A stretch of DNA of 64,000 nt from Anaeromassilibacillus sp. An172. Lineage in GTDB: Bacteria; Bacillota; Clostridia; Oscillospirales; Acutalibacteraceae. A program made the position numbers and the translations under genes. Below the pieces are notes generated by a model. It worked only from the letters and a program-made list of their open reading frames with translations. It was not told the origin of the DNA and searched no databases. Where the stretch lies: positions 16,242 to 80,241 of the forward strand of contig NZ_NFKS01000011.1 in assembly GCF_002160515.1 (NCBI RefSeq), in the 5' to 3' direction. Shown piece after piece: positions 51,978 through 60,660 of this stretch (positions are counted from its first letter, which is position 1; each line of letters opens with the position of its first letter).

Positions 51978-52827
51978 CTATTTCAACTTCTCCTTTGAAT
52001 GCAGTGACAGCAGGACCGGTCATATACACTGTGTCCTCTGTGTATTTTATTTTAAGCTCTCCGCCCCTAAGCTTTACGGTGATGTCCTCATTTTTCGGAC
52101 AATAGCCGCAGGCAACCGCAGCCGCAACAGAAGCGCAGGCTCCCGTTCCGCAGGCGAGAGTTTCGCCGCTTCCTCTCTCCCATACTCTCATTCTCAGAGT
52201 TTTTTCATCTTCAACAGTTATAAACTCAGTGTTGACGCCTTCCGGAAATATGGGATTTTTTTCAAATCTCTTTCCCTCTTTTTCAATATCTATAATATCC
52301 GTATTGTCACAGAAAACCACACAATGGGGATTTCCCATGGATACGCAGGTTATATTCTCGGTTTTTCCGCAGATGTCAACAGGTTTATTTATTGTTGTTT
52401 CACCCTCAAGGTTTACGGGGATATCTTTATTGAGATAAGAGGCTTTTCCCATATCCACTGTGATAAACTGAGCCTTACCCTTATCATCCGGATAAATTTT
52501 CAGAGTTTTTACTCCGCTTAATGTGTCAACCGTCACGGCATCTCCCTTTGTCATTGAATTATCATAGAGATATTTTCCCACACAGCGGATACCGTTGCCG
52601 CACATTTTTCCCTCGCTTCCGTCAAGGTTGAAAATTCTCATCTTTGCGTCGGCTTTATCGGAGGGACATATAAGTATTACCCCATCGCCGCCTATGGAAA
52701 AATGCTGGCGGGACAGATTTATGCTCAATTCCTCGGGATTATTTATTTCCTGTTTAAAACAATCTATATAGATGTAATCATTGCCGCATCCGTGCATTTT
52801 TGTAAACTCAATAATTTTTCCGGACAT
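51970..52827 (-). CDS. dapF: Diaminopimelate epimerase
   Basis: Converts LL- to meso-diaminopimelate for lysine and peptidoglycan. It has 285 residues. The two catalytic Cys are visible: [14 protein letters not shown] (first) and [15 protein letters not shown] (second). The N-terminal [15 protein letters not shown] and the MGNPHCVVF segment complete the family pattern. ATG 52827 follows AAAGGGGAG. It overlaps pyrG by eight bases and follows carA by 41 bp. Confidence 0.96.
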   Translation of the reverse strand: MSGKIIEFTKMHGCGNDYIYIDCFKQEINNPEELSINLSRQHFSIGGDGVILICPSDKADAKMRIFNLDGSEGKMCGNGIRCVGKYLYDNSMTKGDAVTVDTLSGVKTLKIYPDDKGKAQFITVDMGKASYLNKDIPVNLEGETTINKPVDICGKTENITCVSMGNPHCVVFCDNTDIIDIEKEGKRFEKNPIFPEGVNTEFITVEDEKTLRMRVWERGSGETLACGTGACASVAAAVACGYCPKNEDITVKLRGGELKIKYTEDTVYMTGPAVTAFKGEVEIDE

Positions 52828-52868
52828 TCTTTTCTCCCCTTTATAACCTTATGTTATGATGAAGCTAA

Positions 52869-53957
52869 TTATTTATTTTCTTCAATAAGCTTGATAAAAT
52901 CATCGAAAAGCCACATTGTATCAAGCGGACCTGCACATGCTTCCGGATGGAACTGCACGGAAAATGCAGGGAACTTTGTATATTTTACACCCTCACAGGA
53001 GCCGTCGTTCATATTTATAAAGCTGAGCTTTCCGTGCTCCGGCAAACTGCTGTCAACTACAGCGTAGCCGTGGTTCTGAGCGGAGATATAAACTCTTCCG
53101 CAGCTTAAATCCTTAACCGGCTGGTTTGCTCCTCTGTGGCCGTATTTGAGCTTCTCGGTTTCTGCTCCCTGTGAAAGAGCCAAGAGCTGATGACCGAGAC
53201 AAATTCCGAAAATCGGGATTTTATATTCGCAGACCTTTTTAAGCTCTTCAATGACGCCTTTATTTTCCTGTGGGTCTCCAGGACCGTTTGAAAGCATTAT
53301 GCCGTCCGGATTAAGGCTCTTGATTTCCTCAGCCTTTGTATCAGCCGGAACAACAGTCACATTACAGCCACGTTGTGTAAGACATCTGATAATATTTTCC
53401 TTTGTTCCGAAGTCCCAGAGAACCACGTTATATTTAGGATTTTCACTTTCATAAACCTTGGCCTCTTTGCGTGTAACTCTGTTTACAACTCCTGCGCAGG
53501 TGTATTCCTTGATTTTTTCAAGCTCTTCATTGCTGTAAGGAGGTGCTTTCTTTGTGAGCATACCGTTCATAACGCCGTTGTTTCTGATAATTCTTGTAAG
53601 TCTTCTTGTATCTATTCCGCTCATTGCCGGGATGTTTTCCTTTTTAAAGTATTCATCAAGGCGCTGAGTGCTTCTGTAGTTTGACGGAGTTTCACACCAA
53701 TCTCTTACTATATAGCCGGAAAGCCAAGGTCTCTCGCTTTCAAAATCCTCCGGAATAACACCGTAGTTTCCTATAAGCGGAAAAGTCTGAACAAGAATCT
53801 GACCGCAGTAGCTTGGGTCTGTTATGCTCTCCAGATAACCGGTTATTGAAGTGTTGAAAACAACCTCGCCGTAAACGGTTTCAAAATCGCCGCCGAAGCT
53901 GTCGCCTGCAAAATATTCTCCGTTTTCAAGTACCAGATAGATTTTTTCTTTTTTCAT
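52869..53957 (-). CDS. carA: Carbamoyl-phosphate synthase small subunit
   Basis: Glutamine amidotransferase subunit of 362 residues that supplies ammonia for carbamoyl phosphate, used in pyrimidine and arginine synthesis. Motifs: GEVVFNTSITGYLESITDPSY, SGIDTRRLTRIIR, LSNGPGDP, the nucleophile Cys in FGICLGHQLLALS and the catalytic His in QFHPEACAGP. ATG 53957 is preferred over an upstream start because GGGGAAT lies before it. No carB follows, so the large subunit gene must lie elsewhere. The leader carries a long terminator-like hairpin. Confidence 0.95.
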   Translation of the reverse strand: MKKEKIYLVLENGEYFAGDSFGGDFETVYGEVVFNTSITGYLESITDPSYCGQILVQTFPLIGNYGVIPEDFESERPWLSGYIVRDWCETPSNYRSTQRLDEYFKKENIPAMSGIDTRRLTRIIRNNGVMNGMLTKKAPPYSNEELEKIKEYTCAGVVNRVTRKEAKVYESENPKYNVVLWDFGTKENIIRCLTQRGCNVTVVPADTKAEEIKSLNPDGIMLSNGPGDPQENKGVIEELKKVCEYKIPIFGICLGHQLLALSQGAETEKLKYGHRGANQPVKDLSCGRVYISAQNHGYAVVDSSLPEHGKLSFINMNDGSCEGVKYTKFPAFSVQFHPEACAGPLDTMWLFDDFIKLIEENK

Positions 53958-54070
53958 TTCTAATTCCCCCATAGATTTCCGGCTTTACTTAGCATAAAAA
54001 ATTAAAAGCTCTGCTGTAATTATTTGCTTTATAAAGCCATAGATATTCCTTTTTCCTAAAAAAAACCCGT

Positions 54071-54148
54071 AAAAAAAGCGTCTGCGATGCAATTCTCTGA
54101 AAACAATTGAAAACTGTAGTTTCAGAAAATTAACAATATCGCAGACGC
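54071..54148 (-). promoter_or_regulatory. Long terminator-like hairpin in the carA leader
   Basis: GCGTCTGCGAT (54078-54088) pairs with ATCGCAGACGC (54138-54148), with inner pairing CTGAAA (54097-54102) to TTTCAG (54120-54125) and AATT at 54091-54094 to 54128-54131. On the minus strand it is followed by seven T and starts about 10 bases after the expected transcription start. No PyrR site or T-box motif was seen. The remainder of the 508-bp carA-asnA gap contains the two promoters and the asnA leader. Confidence 0.75.
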
Positions 54149-54165
54149 CTTTGTCCGTTTTTCAA

Positions 54166-54194
54166 ATTATACCACCATGCAGGAAGCTTGTCAA
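54166..54194 (-). promoter_or_regulatory. Promoter of the carA-dapF-pyrG-dapL operon
   Basis: Consensus on the minus strand: TTGACA (54189-54194), 17 bp, TATAAT (54166-54171). Confidence 0.85.
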
Positions 54195-54304
54195 TAACTT
54201 TCATTCAATTCATTATTTTTCCCCTATATAGGTTATATTTCGGATATTTTTTTGTTTTTTTGAAACAAACTGAAACGTAAAATAAAAAACTTGCATTTCC
54301 CCTA

Positions 54305-54333
54305 TTGACAAAGAGAAAAAGATGTATTATAAT
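54305..54333 (+). promoter_or_regulatory. Promoter of asnA-glnN
   Basis: TTGACA (54305-54310), 17 bp, TATAAT (54328-54333). Confidence 0.85.
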
Positions 54334-54354
54334 TGCTCACGTAATCGGCAAAGG

Positions 54355-54388
54355 CGCCACAGGATTTCTGTGGCGTCTTTTTCTTTTT
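54355..54388 (+). terminator. Leader terminator (attenuator) before asnA
   Basis: CGCCACAG (54355-54362) pairs with CTGTGGCG (54368-54375), followed by a run of T. It begins about 15 bases after the expected transcription start and 90 bases before asnA, so most transcripts should stop there unless relieved. Confidence 0.75.
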
Positions 54389-54465
54389 TAAAGCTTTAAA
54401 GCGTAAGGCAACGTCAATAATCACTTACAGCGCCGTTTACTAAAAAATCCGAAAGGCTGATTTTT

Positions 54466-55479
54466 ATGAGTAAAACAACATTTCCAGCAAGCTACAGCAC
54501 AAAAAAGCATCTTAGCGTTTTTGAAACACAAAAGGCTATAGAGGCGGTAAAAGATATATTTTCATCCAAACTTAAAAACGCTTTGAATCTTACAAGAGTT
54601 TCCGCTCCGCTTTTTGTAGAGCCTGAAACAGGACTCAACGATGACTTAAACGGTGTTGAAAGACCTGTAGTATTCGATATTAAAGAAACAGGAAAAGACG
54701 CCGCAGTTGTTCATTCCCTGGCAAAATGGAAGAGATACGCTCTTTATAAATACGGATTTACACAGGGCTCCGGTTTGTACACAGATATGAACGCCATAAG
54801 ACGTGACGAGGAAATGGATAACCTCCATTCAGTTTACGTTGACCAGTGGGACTGGGAAGCAATTATCCCGGACGGCAGACGTGACAGAGAATATTTGAAA
54901 TCAACAGTTGAAAAAATTGTAGGTGCTATCTGCGACACAGCCGATGAGCTTCACAAAATGTTCCCGGTTCTTACAGCTTCTTTCTCACGTGACATAAGCT
55001 TTGTAACCACTCAGGAGCTTGAAGACATGTACCCTGACAAAACACCGAGAGAAAGAGAAAACCTCTATGTAAAAGAGCACAAGACCGCTTTCATTATGGA
55101 AATCGGCGACAAGCTCAAATCAGGAGAAAAGCACGACGGAAGAGCTCCTGACTATGACGACTGGAAGTTAAACGGAGATATTTTCTTCTACAACGAGGTT
55201 TTGGACTGCGCCTTTGAGGTTTCCAGCATGGGTATCAGAGTTGACAGCAAGTCAATGGACGAACAGCTTACAAAAGCCGGCTGTGACGACAGAAGAGAAC
55301 TCCCTTTCCAGAAAATGGTTTTGGATAAAACATTGCCTCTCACCATCGGCGGAGGTATAGGACAGTCAAGATTGTGTATGCTACTGTTGGAAAAAGCTCA
55401 CATCGGCGAAGTTCAGGTTTCAATCTGGGACGACGATACCAAGGCTGCGGCAGAAAAAGCAGGCGCAGTATTGCTTTAA
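54466..55479 (+). CDS. asnA: Aspartate--ammonia ligase
   Basis: Ammonia-dependent asparagine synthetase of 337 residues, related to class II aminoacyl-tRNA synthetases. Markers: ALNLTRVSAPLFVEPETGLNDDLNG (landmark at residues 39-63), AKWKRYALYKYGF, TDMNAIRRDEEMDNLHSVYVDQWDWE region, and a class II motif 3-like TIGGGIGQSRLCMLLL near residue 300. ATG 54466 is preceded by AAAGG. It begins a transcript with glutamine synthetase, so both genes fix ammonia, and the leader has a transcription terminator. Confidence 0.95.
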   Translation: MSKTTFPASYSTKKHLSVFETQKAIEAVKDIFSSKLKNALNLTRVSAPLFVEPETGLNDDLNGVERPVVFDIKETGKDAAVVHSLAKWKRYALYKYGFTQGSGLYTDMNAIRRDEEMDNLHSVYVDQWDWEAIIPDGRRDREYLKSTVEKIVGAICDTADELHKMFPVLTASFSRDISFVTTQELEDMYPDKTPRERENLYVKEHKTAFIMEIGDKLKSGEKHDGRAPDYDDWKLNGDIFFYNEVLDCAFEVSSMGIRVDSKSMDEQLTKAGCDDRRELPFQKMVLDKTLPLTIGGGIGQSRLCMLLLEKAHIGEVQVSIWDDDTKAAAEKAGAVLL

Positions 55480-55529
55480 TATAAATTTATTCTCACCAAC
55501 CACAACAATACAAACAGGAGGAATTTTCC

Positions 55530-57647
55530 ATGAATAATGTTCCCGCAGAAAATAAAAGCAACTATATTCCGGAACTTTTCGGAAGCATGGTTTTCAACGA
55601 TAAAGTGATGAAAGAAAGACTTCCGAAAGAAACATACAAGGCTTTGAAAAAGACTATGGAACTTGGAAAGAGCCTTGACAGAACAATCGCAAACGTAGTT
55701 GCCAACGCAATGAAAGATTGGGCAGTGGAAAAGGGCGCAACTCATTTTACCCACTGGTTCCAGCCGATGACAGGCTACACCGCAGAAAAGCACGACAGCT
55801 TTATTACACCTGAAACTCCCACATCTGTAATTATGGAGTTCAGCGGCAAGGAGCTTGTAAAAGGCGAACCTGACGCCTCCTCTTTCCCATCAGGCGGACT
55901 CCGTGCCACCTTTGAAGCAAGAGGCTACACCGCATGGGACCCATCTGCATATGCATTTATAAAAGACAATACACTGTGTATCCCAACTGTATTCTGTTCT
56001 TACGGCGGCGAAGCTCTGGACAAAAAGACCCCTCTTCTCCGTTCAATGGAAGTTATCAATAAGCAGGCATTGAGAATTTTAAGACTTTTCGGCAACACAG
56101 AGGCCACACGTGTTATTACAACTGTCGGCCCTGAACAGGAATATTTCCTCATCGACAAGGATTATTACGCACAGCGTGAAGACCTTATGCTCTGCGGCAG
56201 AACTCTTTTCGGCGAGCGTCCTCCAAAGGGACAGGAGCTTGAGGACCACTATTTCGGAACAATCAAGCCGAGAATAAAAGCATTTATGAAGGATTTGGAC
56301 ATTGAGCTTTGGAAGCTTGGTGTATTTGCAAAAACCGAGCACAATGAGGTTGCACCTGCACAGCACGAGCTTGCTCCAATCTTCACCAATACAAACGTGG
56401 CAACCGACCAAAACCAGCTCACCATGGAGATTATCAAAAAGGTTGCACAGAAGCATGATCTTGTATGTCTCCTCCACGAAAAGCCATTTGAGGGCATCAA
56501 CGGAAGCGGTAAGCACAACAACTGGTCCTTGTCCACAAACACCGGCGTAAACCTTTTGGAGCCAGGCGATTCACCTGCTGAAAACGCACAGTTCCTCCTT
56601 TTCCTCTCGGCTGTTATCAAGGCAGTTGACGAGTATCAGGATTTGCTGAGAGTTTCTGTTGCAAGCGCCGGAAACGACCACCGTTTGGGTGCAAACGAAG
56701 CTCCTCCTGCTATTGTATCAATGTTTTTGGGTGACGAGCTTTCCGACGTTCTCAAGTCCATTGAAAACGATTGCGAATACAACGGAAAAGACAAGGTTGA
56801 AATGAAAGTAGGAGTTCATATTCTCCCACGTTTCCCAAAAGACACAACAGACAGAAACAGAACCTCACCTTTTGCATTTACCGGTAACAAGTTTGAGTTC
56901 CGTATGCTGGGTTCAGGCGACTCAATCGCCGGACCAAACATTGTGCTTAACACAATCGTTGCAGAAGAGCTTGCAGGCTTTGCAGACAAACTTGAAGGTG
57001 CTGAGGACTTTAACGCAGTTCTTCACGACATTATCAAGGAAGTTTTGAAGGACCACAAGAGAATTATCTTCAACGGCAACAACTATTCTCAGGAATGGGT
57101 TGAAGAAGCACAGCGCAGAGGTCTGCTGAATCTGAGAACCACAGCCGATGCTCTCCCAACCTTTATTTCTCAGAAGAACATCGACCTTTTCACAAAGCAC
57201 AAGATTTTCACCAAGGGCGAAATGATTTCCAGATACGAGATTCTTTCCGAACTCTATCAAAAGAAAATCACCATCGAAGCTTTAACAATGGACGAAATGG
57301 CAAGAAAAGAAATTATTCCAGCTGTTTTGGAATATGTTGATTTCCTTTCAAAGACCGCTGCAAACAAGCGCAGCCTTTCCCCTGATATTCCTGTTTCTAC
57401 AGAGATTTCAACTGTTAAGGAGCTTTCAGCCTGTGTTGAGAACATGACATCTCTTGTAAACCAGCTTGAAGAGGATTTACAGCTTGCTAAAAAGGAAAGC
57501 GACATCCAAAAGCTTTCACAGTTCTTTGCAAACACAGTGCTTCAGCATATGGAAGCTCTCAGAGAAAGCGCAGACAAGGCAGAACACTTCATGCCAAAGA
57601 AATACTGGCCGTTCCCATCCTACTCAGAGCTTCTTTATAAAATTTAA
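55530..57647 (+). CDS. glnN: Glutamine synthetase, type III
   Basis: Large glutamine synthetase of 705 residues, typical for the GSIII class of Bacteroides and Clostridia. It has an N-terminal part absent from GSI (YIPELFGSMVFNDKVM), FQPMTGYTAEKHDSF, the catalytic core with GPEQEYFLID (metal-binding Glu), HNEVAPAQHELAPIF, NGSGKHNNWS and the phosphate-binding RTSPFAFTGNKFEFR. A long helical C-terminal region follows. ATG 55530 follows AGGAGG. It is 50 bp downstream of asnA. Confidence 0.95.
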   Translation: MNNVPAENKSNYIPELFGSMVFNDKVMKERLPKETYKALKKTMELGKSLDRTIANVVANAMKDWAVEKGATHFTHWFQPMTGYTAEKHDSFITPETPTSVIMEFSGKELVKGEPDASSFPSGGLRATFEARGYTAWDPSAYAFIKDNTLCIPTVFCSYGGEALDKKTPLLRSMEVINKQALRILRLFGNTEATRVITTVGPEQEYFLIDKDYYAQREDLMLCGRTLFGERPPKGQELEDHYFGTIKPRIKAFMKDLDIELWKLGVFAKTEHNEVAPAQHELAPIFTNTNVATDQNQLTMEIIKKVAQKHDLVCLLHEKPFEGINGSGKHNNWSLSTNTGVNLLEPGDSPAENAQFLLFLSAVIKAVDEYQDLLRVSVASAGNDHRLGANEAPPAIVSMFLGDELSDVLKSIENDCEYNGKDKVEMKVGVHILPRFPKDTTDRNRTSPFAFTGNKFEFRMLGSGDSIAGPNIVLNTIVAEELAGFADKLEGAEDFNAVLHDIIKEVLKDHKRIIFNGNNYSQEWVEEAQRRGLLNLRTTADALPTFISQKNIDLFTKHKIFTKGEMISRYEILSELYQKKITIEALTMDEMARKEIIPAVLEYVDFLSKTAANKRSLSPDIPVSTEISTVKELSACVENMTSLVNQLEEDLQLAKKESDIQKLSQFFANTVLQHMEALRESADKAEHFMPKKYWPFPSYSELLYKI

Positions 57648-57690
57648 TTTGTTAATACCTAATATTTAGTATCCCTATAGATTCCAAAAA

Positions 57691-57727
57691 AATCAGAGTG
57701 ACCTGTTCATAGTCACTCTGATTTTTG
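57691..57727. terminator. Bidirectional terminator
   Basis: AATCAGAGTGAC (57691-57702) pairs with GTCACTCTGATT (57712-57723), with T5 on the plus side and T-rich sequence on the minus side. It ends glnN and the GH1 gene. Confidence 0.9.
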
Positions 57728-57728
57728 T

Positions 57729-58958
57729 TTATTCTAAAAGTTCTGTTGATTTTTCTTTTATAAGCCTTTTGTAAAACTCTGCGCTTTTTCTAACGGTTCT
57801 CTTTTGAGTTTCATAGTTCACATGAACAAGTCCGAACCTTGCGTGTTCTCCCTCTCTCCACTCAAAATTATCCAAAAAAGACCAGTGGTAATATCTTGTG
57901 ACAGGAGAACCCTCGTACACTAACTCCCTTATATGGTCTTTTATATATTTTTCTCTCAAAATATCGTTCTTATCACAAACTCCGTTTTCGGTTATATAAA
58001 CCTCTTTCTTAAACTTTTTATACAAATCCTCTGTTATAAGTCTTATACCCTCCGGATAAATATCCCAATTTAAATCGCTTTTGCTTTCTCCCTTGTATTC
58101 ATTGGATGTAAAATATCCTATTGCTCGCCTTGTGTAATAATTTATACCGATAAAATCGTAATACTTTCCGCTTTCCAGCCTTTTTCCCATAAAAAGAGGT
58201 GTTTTTCCCTCATAAAAGCTATTGTTTATCATTGTATGGAAAAGATATTCATAAAAGGCTGTGCAAAATCTATGAATAGGATTTTTCTCATTTTTAGGCA
58301 CAAAGTAAACCATATGATTTGCAAAGGAAACCTTTGTATCCTTATATCCCTTTTCTTCTCTCATTTTATGAATAAGCTTATAAGCGCCTATATGGCATCT
58401 CGCCATATTCTTGCATACACGAAATCCCGCTATATAGTTTCCCCTTAACGGCGGCCAGTAGGCTAACATATATCCGTTTAAAATATAGACATTCGGTTCG
58501 TTTATAGTGACAAATTCGCTTACTATATCTCCGAAGGACTCAATCACTTTTTCCACATACTCTAAAAAATATTTTACATTCTTTTTCTTTTCAAATCCTC
58601 CCATGTCCGCAAACCATATGGGGTCTGAAAAATGATGAAGTGTTACAAGGGGCTTTATTCCCTTCTCTATAAAATATTCAAGCTCGTCACGGTAGTGGTC
58701 TATTGCCTCTTTATTAAAAACGCCTTTTTGAGGTTCTATTCTGCTCCATTCAAGGCTCATTCTATAAATCTCAACGCCCAATGAAGCCATAAGGTCTATA
58801 TCTTCCATATAACGATTGTAGTGATCTGCCGCACGCAGACAGTTTGTTCCGTCAACACATTTTCCCGTTTTGGAAAATCTGTACCATGTGTTATTTTTGT
58901 CTCCTCCCTCAATCTGTGTTGCAGAAGTTGCAACTCCCATAAGCATTTCTATACGCAT
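57729..58958 (-). CDS. GH1 family beta-glucosidase / 6-phospho-beta-glucosidase type
   Basis: Glycoside hydrolase of 409 residues, slightly shorter than the usual 450-480. The N-terminal GVATSATQIEGG, the acid/base Glu in VTINEPNVYILNGY, HHFSDPIWF, the nucleophile Glu in EVYITENGVCD and the sugar-binding HWSFLDNFEWREG are all present. The late FEWxEG region without the Ser/Lys/Tyr phosphate signature favours a non-phosphorylated substrate. The start is ATG 58958; the distance to the CGGAG site is long, and ATG 58946 is an alternative. It has no transporter partner in the window. Cytoplasmic, since there is no signal peptide. Confidence 0.88.
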   Translation of the reverse strand: MRIEMLMGVATSATQIEGGDKNNTWYRFSKTGKCVDGTNCLRAADHYNRYMEDIDLMASLGVEIYRMSLEWSRIEPQKGVFNKEAIDHYRDELEYFIEKGIKPLVTLHHFSDPIWFADMGGFEKKKNVKYFLEYVEKVIESFGDIVSEFVTINEPNVYILNGYMLAYWPPLRGNYIAGFRVCKNMARCHIGAYKLIHKMREEKGYKDTKVSFANHMVYFVPKNEKNPIHRFCTAFYEYLFHTMINNSFYEGKTPLFMGKRLESGKYYDFIGINYYTRRAIGYFTSNEYKGESKSDLNWDIYPEGIRLITEDLYKKFKKEVYITENGVCDKNDILREKYIKDHIRELVYEGSPVTRYYHWSFLDNFEWREGEHARFGLVHVNYETQKRTVRKSAEFYKRLIKEKSTELLE

Positions 58959-59181
58959 ACAAAAAATAAACTCCGTTCCTTTCAATCAATATACCTCTTA
59001 AAAATATTTCCAATTATATCATTTTGACCGAAATAAATCAAATAATTTATTATAATATCTTACTTTAAAACACGTGCATAAATTCAGCTTTAAAATAAAA
59101 AATAAAATTTTTAAAAAATCCGTAACCAAAATGCCTCTCCTGCAATAGTATGTAGTGTAAACAGAAAGGAGGAAAACAACA

Positions 59182-59310
59182 ATGTGTAACTGTTTTGGCA
59201 ACGACAACTGCTCATGGGTAATTCTTCTCATCATCATCCTCGTGTGCTGCTGCGGCGGCAACGCCGGCAAAGACAACGGCGGCTGCGGTAATTCCTGCGG
59301 ATGCTGCTAA
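59182..59310 (+). CDS. Small Cys-rich membrane peptide (42 residues)
   Basis: Short gene with a very strong ribosome binding site (AAAGGAGG, 59165-59172), ATG 59182 and TAA 59308-59310, followed by a perfect terminator. The product starts MCNCFGNDNCSW, has one hydrophobic stretch (VILLIIILV, residues 13-21) running into CCCGG, then a Gly/Asn-rich tail with GCGNSCGCC. In all it has 10 Cys in 42 residues. It recalls small spore or membrane peptides of Firmicutes such as the YjcZ group, but that is only a resemblance. Function unknown. Confidence 0.75.
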   Translation: MCNCFGNDNCSWVILLIIILVCCCGGNAGKDNGGCGNSCGCC

Positions 59311-59349
59311 AAAATAACGGATTAGTTAAATAATCCGGAAATCTAAATG

Positions 59350-59388
59350 GCGGGCTGTCACCACTGGCAGCCCGCTTTTTCTTTTTTT
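59350..59388 (+). terminator. Terminator after the small Cys-rich peptide gene
   Basis: GCGGGCTG (59350-59357) pairs with CAGCCCGC (59368-59375), followed by TTTTTCTTTTTTT. Confidence 0.92.
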
Positions 59389-59449
59389 GCAAGTAAGTCT
59401 GTTAAAATATTCACAAAATTTAAAAAAGCTGTTAATTTTTTATCAATTG

Positions 59450-59478
59450 TTGCTTTTTCTGAATTATTATGTTATTAT
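59450..59478 (+). promoter_or_regulatory. Promoter of the DUF1874-like gene
   Basis: TTGCTT (59450-59455), 17 bp, TATTAT (59473-59478). Confidence 0.5.
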
Positions 59479-59543
59479 AATTTCATATTATAAAGTCAGG
59501 AAATATTTTTAATATAAAAAATTAACATTAAGGAGGCAAAACA

Positions 59544-59927
59544 ATGGCTAATACTTTTGACAAACCTTTGCTGCTTTTGGACAACAGCAGTATGATGACA
59601 GCATTAAACGACGGTGAATACAAATGTGAAAACCTCACCTTTGACGCAGCTCGTGCAATTATCGATATGCACGATGAAAAAGATATTTTACAGTGTTTTA
59701 CAGATGCAGCTATTGAAACGGTAATATTCGACTATCTCAAAGTTTCCAAAAGAGATTTCACCAAAAAGCGCATAAGAAACATAAGACCGGGTCAGGACGC
59801 CATTGTGTTTAAGCTCTACATAACACCATCGGAAACCCAGCCTATTATAAAAACCGAAGAGGGCGCAGAAGCTAAAAAAATCCAAAACATTTATGTATAC
59901 TGCCAGTATTTGACACGTTTGAAATAA
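59544..59927 (+). CDS. DUF1874 (STIV B116)-like protein
   Basis: Small protein of 127 residues. Its pattern follows the DUF1874/STIV B116 family: LLLLDNSSMMTALNDGEY at the N-terminus, LTFDAARAII in the place of LTLEEAR, a helix AAIETVIFDYLKV, then KRIRNIRPGQDAIVFKLYITPSE, like NRIxxxxGDxALVFRLxxRxPEG. Members occur in archaeal viruses, phages and bacteria, and some cleave cyclic tetra-adenylate. The conserved Gly-His before the central helix is absent here (it reads CFTDAA), so ring-nuclease activity is unlikely. ATG 59544 follows AAGGAGG. Single gene with its own promoter and terminator. The match is by eye. Confidence 0.5.
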   Translation: MANTFDKPLLLLDNSSMMTALNDGEYKCENLTFDAARAIIDMHDEKDILQCFTDAAIETVIFDYLKVSKRDFTKKRIRNIRPGQDAIVFKLYITPSETQPIIKTEEGAEAKKIQNIYVYCQYLTRLK

Positions 59928-59947
59928 TCTCTATAATACAAAATTCA

Positions 59948-59982
59948 ACACCGGACTTCAATAGAAATCCGGTGTCTTTTTA
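59948..59982 (+). terminator. Terminator after the DUF1874-like gene
   Basis: ACACCGGA (59948-59955) pairs with TCCGGTGT (59968-59975), followed by CTTTTTAT. It may also end the convergent nitroreductase gene. Confidence 0.85.
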
Positions 59983-60504
59983 TCAATCAATAAAATAAAT
60001 CCAATTACTTTTTCTTGGAGCAGCCTTTGGGTATTCTCCGTCTACATATCCCAGCACGCAATGACCTATGCCCTCATACTCTCCCTCTATTCCGAGAGAT
60101 TTAAGTATTTCCAAACCCTCAGGTCTTTCAAATTCTTCCTTTGCTCTGTGAATCCAGCAGCTTCCAACTCCCAGCTCATGAGCGGCAAGCATAAGATTTC
60201 CCATTACAAGACTTCCGTCATAAATATGTGTGGGAGCATTTTTATCCGCCAAAACTATAAGAACAACAGGTGCGCCATAGAACGGGTCAATATCTCTGCC
60301 CATTATCTCTGCATTAAGCTTTGAAAGTTTGTCACGTACCTCTTTGTTTGTAACAGCAATGATTATAGGTGATTGTCTGTTCATTCCTGTGGCGGCAAAT
60401 TTACCGGCAACAACAATCTTTTCAATAATATCCTTTGAAATCATGTCAGGTTTGAAACATCTGATACTTCTTCTTGATTTAATACAATCAATTACTGTTT
60501 CCAT
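59983..60504 (-). CDS. Nitroreductase family protein
   Basis: FMN-binding oxidoreductase of 173 residues that reduces nitro compounds or quinones with NAD(P)H. Motifs: IKSRRSIRCFKPD at the N-terminus (FMN phosphate contact), GKFAATGMNRQ, APVVLIVLAD, GSLVMGNLMLAAHELGVGSCWI and the C-terminal ... PKAAPRKSNWIYFID. ATG 60504 follows AAAGGAGG. It has its own promoter and is convergent with the DUF1874-like gene. The natural substrate is unknown. Confidence 0.9.
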   Translation of the reverse strand: METVIDCIKSRRSIRCFKPDMISKDIIEKIVVAGKFAATGMNRQSPIIIAVTNKEVRDKLSKLNAEIMGRDIDPFYGAPVVLIVLADKNAPTHIYDGSLVMGNLMLAAHELGVGSCWIHRAKEEFERPEGLEILKSLGIEGEYEGIGHCVLGYVDGEYPKAAPRKSNWIYFID

Positions 60505-60537
60505 AAAAACACCTCCTTTATAAATTCTGTTAATTTA

Positions 60538-60565
60538 ATTATACTACAACATATTTTCCTGTCAA
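60538..60565 (-). promoter_or_regulatory. Promoter of the nitroreductase gene
   Basis: On the minus strand TTGACA (60560-60565), 16 bp, TATAAT (60538-60543). Confidence 0.78.
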
Positions 60566-60596
60566 TCCTTATCCACCATTTGAAGTATTAAAATGA

Positions 60597-60625
60597 TTGA
60601 AATATATTTTCCTCCATGTTATTAT
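60597..60625 (+). promoter_or_regulatory. Promoter of recQ
   Basis: TTGAAA (60597-60602), 17 bp, TATTAT (60620-60625). Confidence 0.6.
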
Positions 60626-60660
60626 GAAACAAAGATAAAGAAATAAACAAGGTGAATTAT

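Noticed and set aside
54334..54465. T-box leader for asnA
   Set aside because: No T-box antiterminator sequence or specifier-like stem was found in the short leader.
59019..59276. Minus-strand frame of 85 codons opposite the small Cys-rich gene
   Set aside because: No ribosome binding site, and it covers the complement of a gene with a strong ribosome binding site and terminator.
59544..59927. Active anti-CRISPR ring nuclease
   Set aside because: The catalytic Gly-His is absent and there is no phage or CRISPR context; only family resemblance is claimed.
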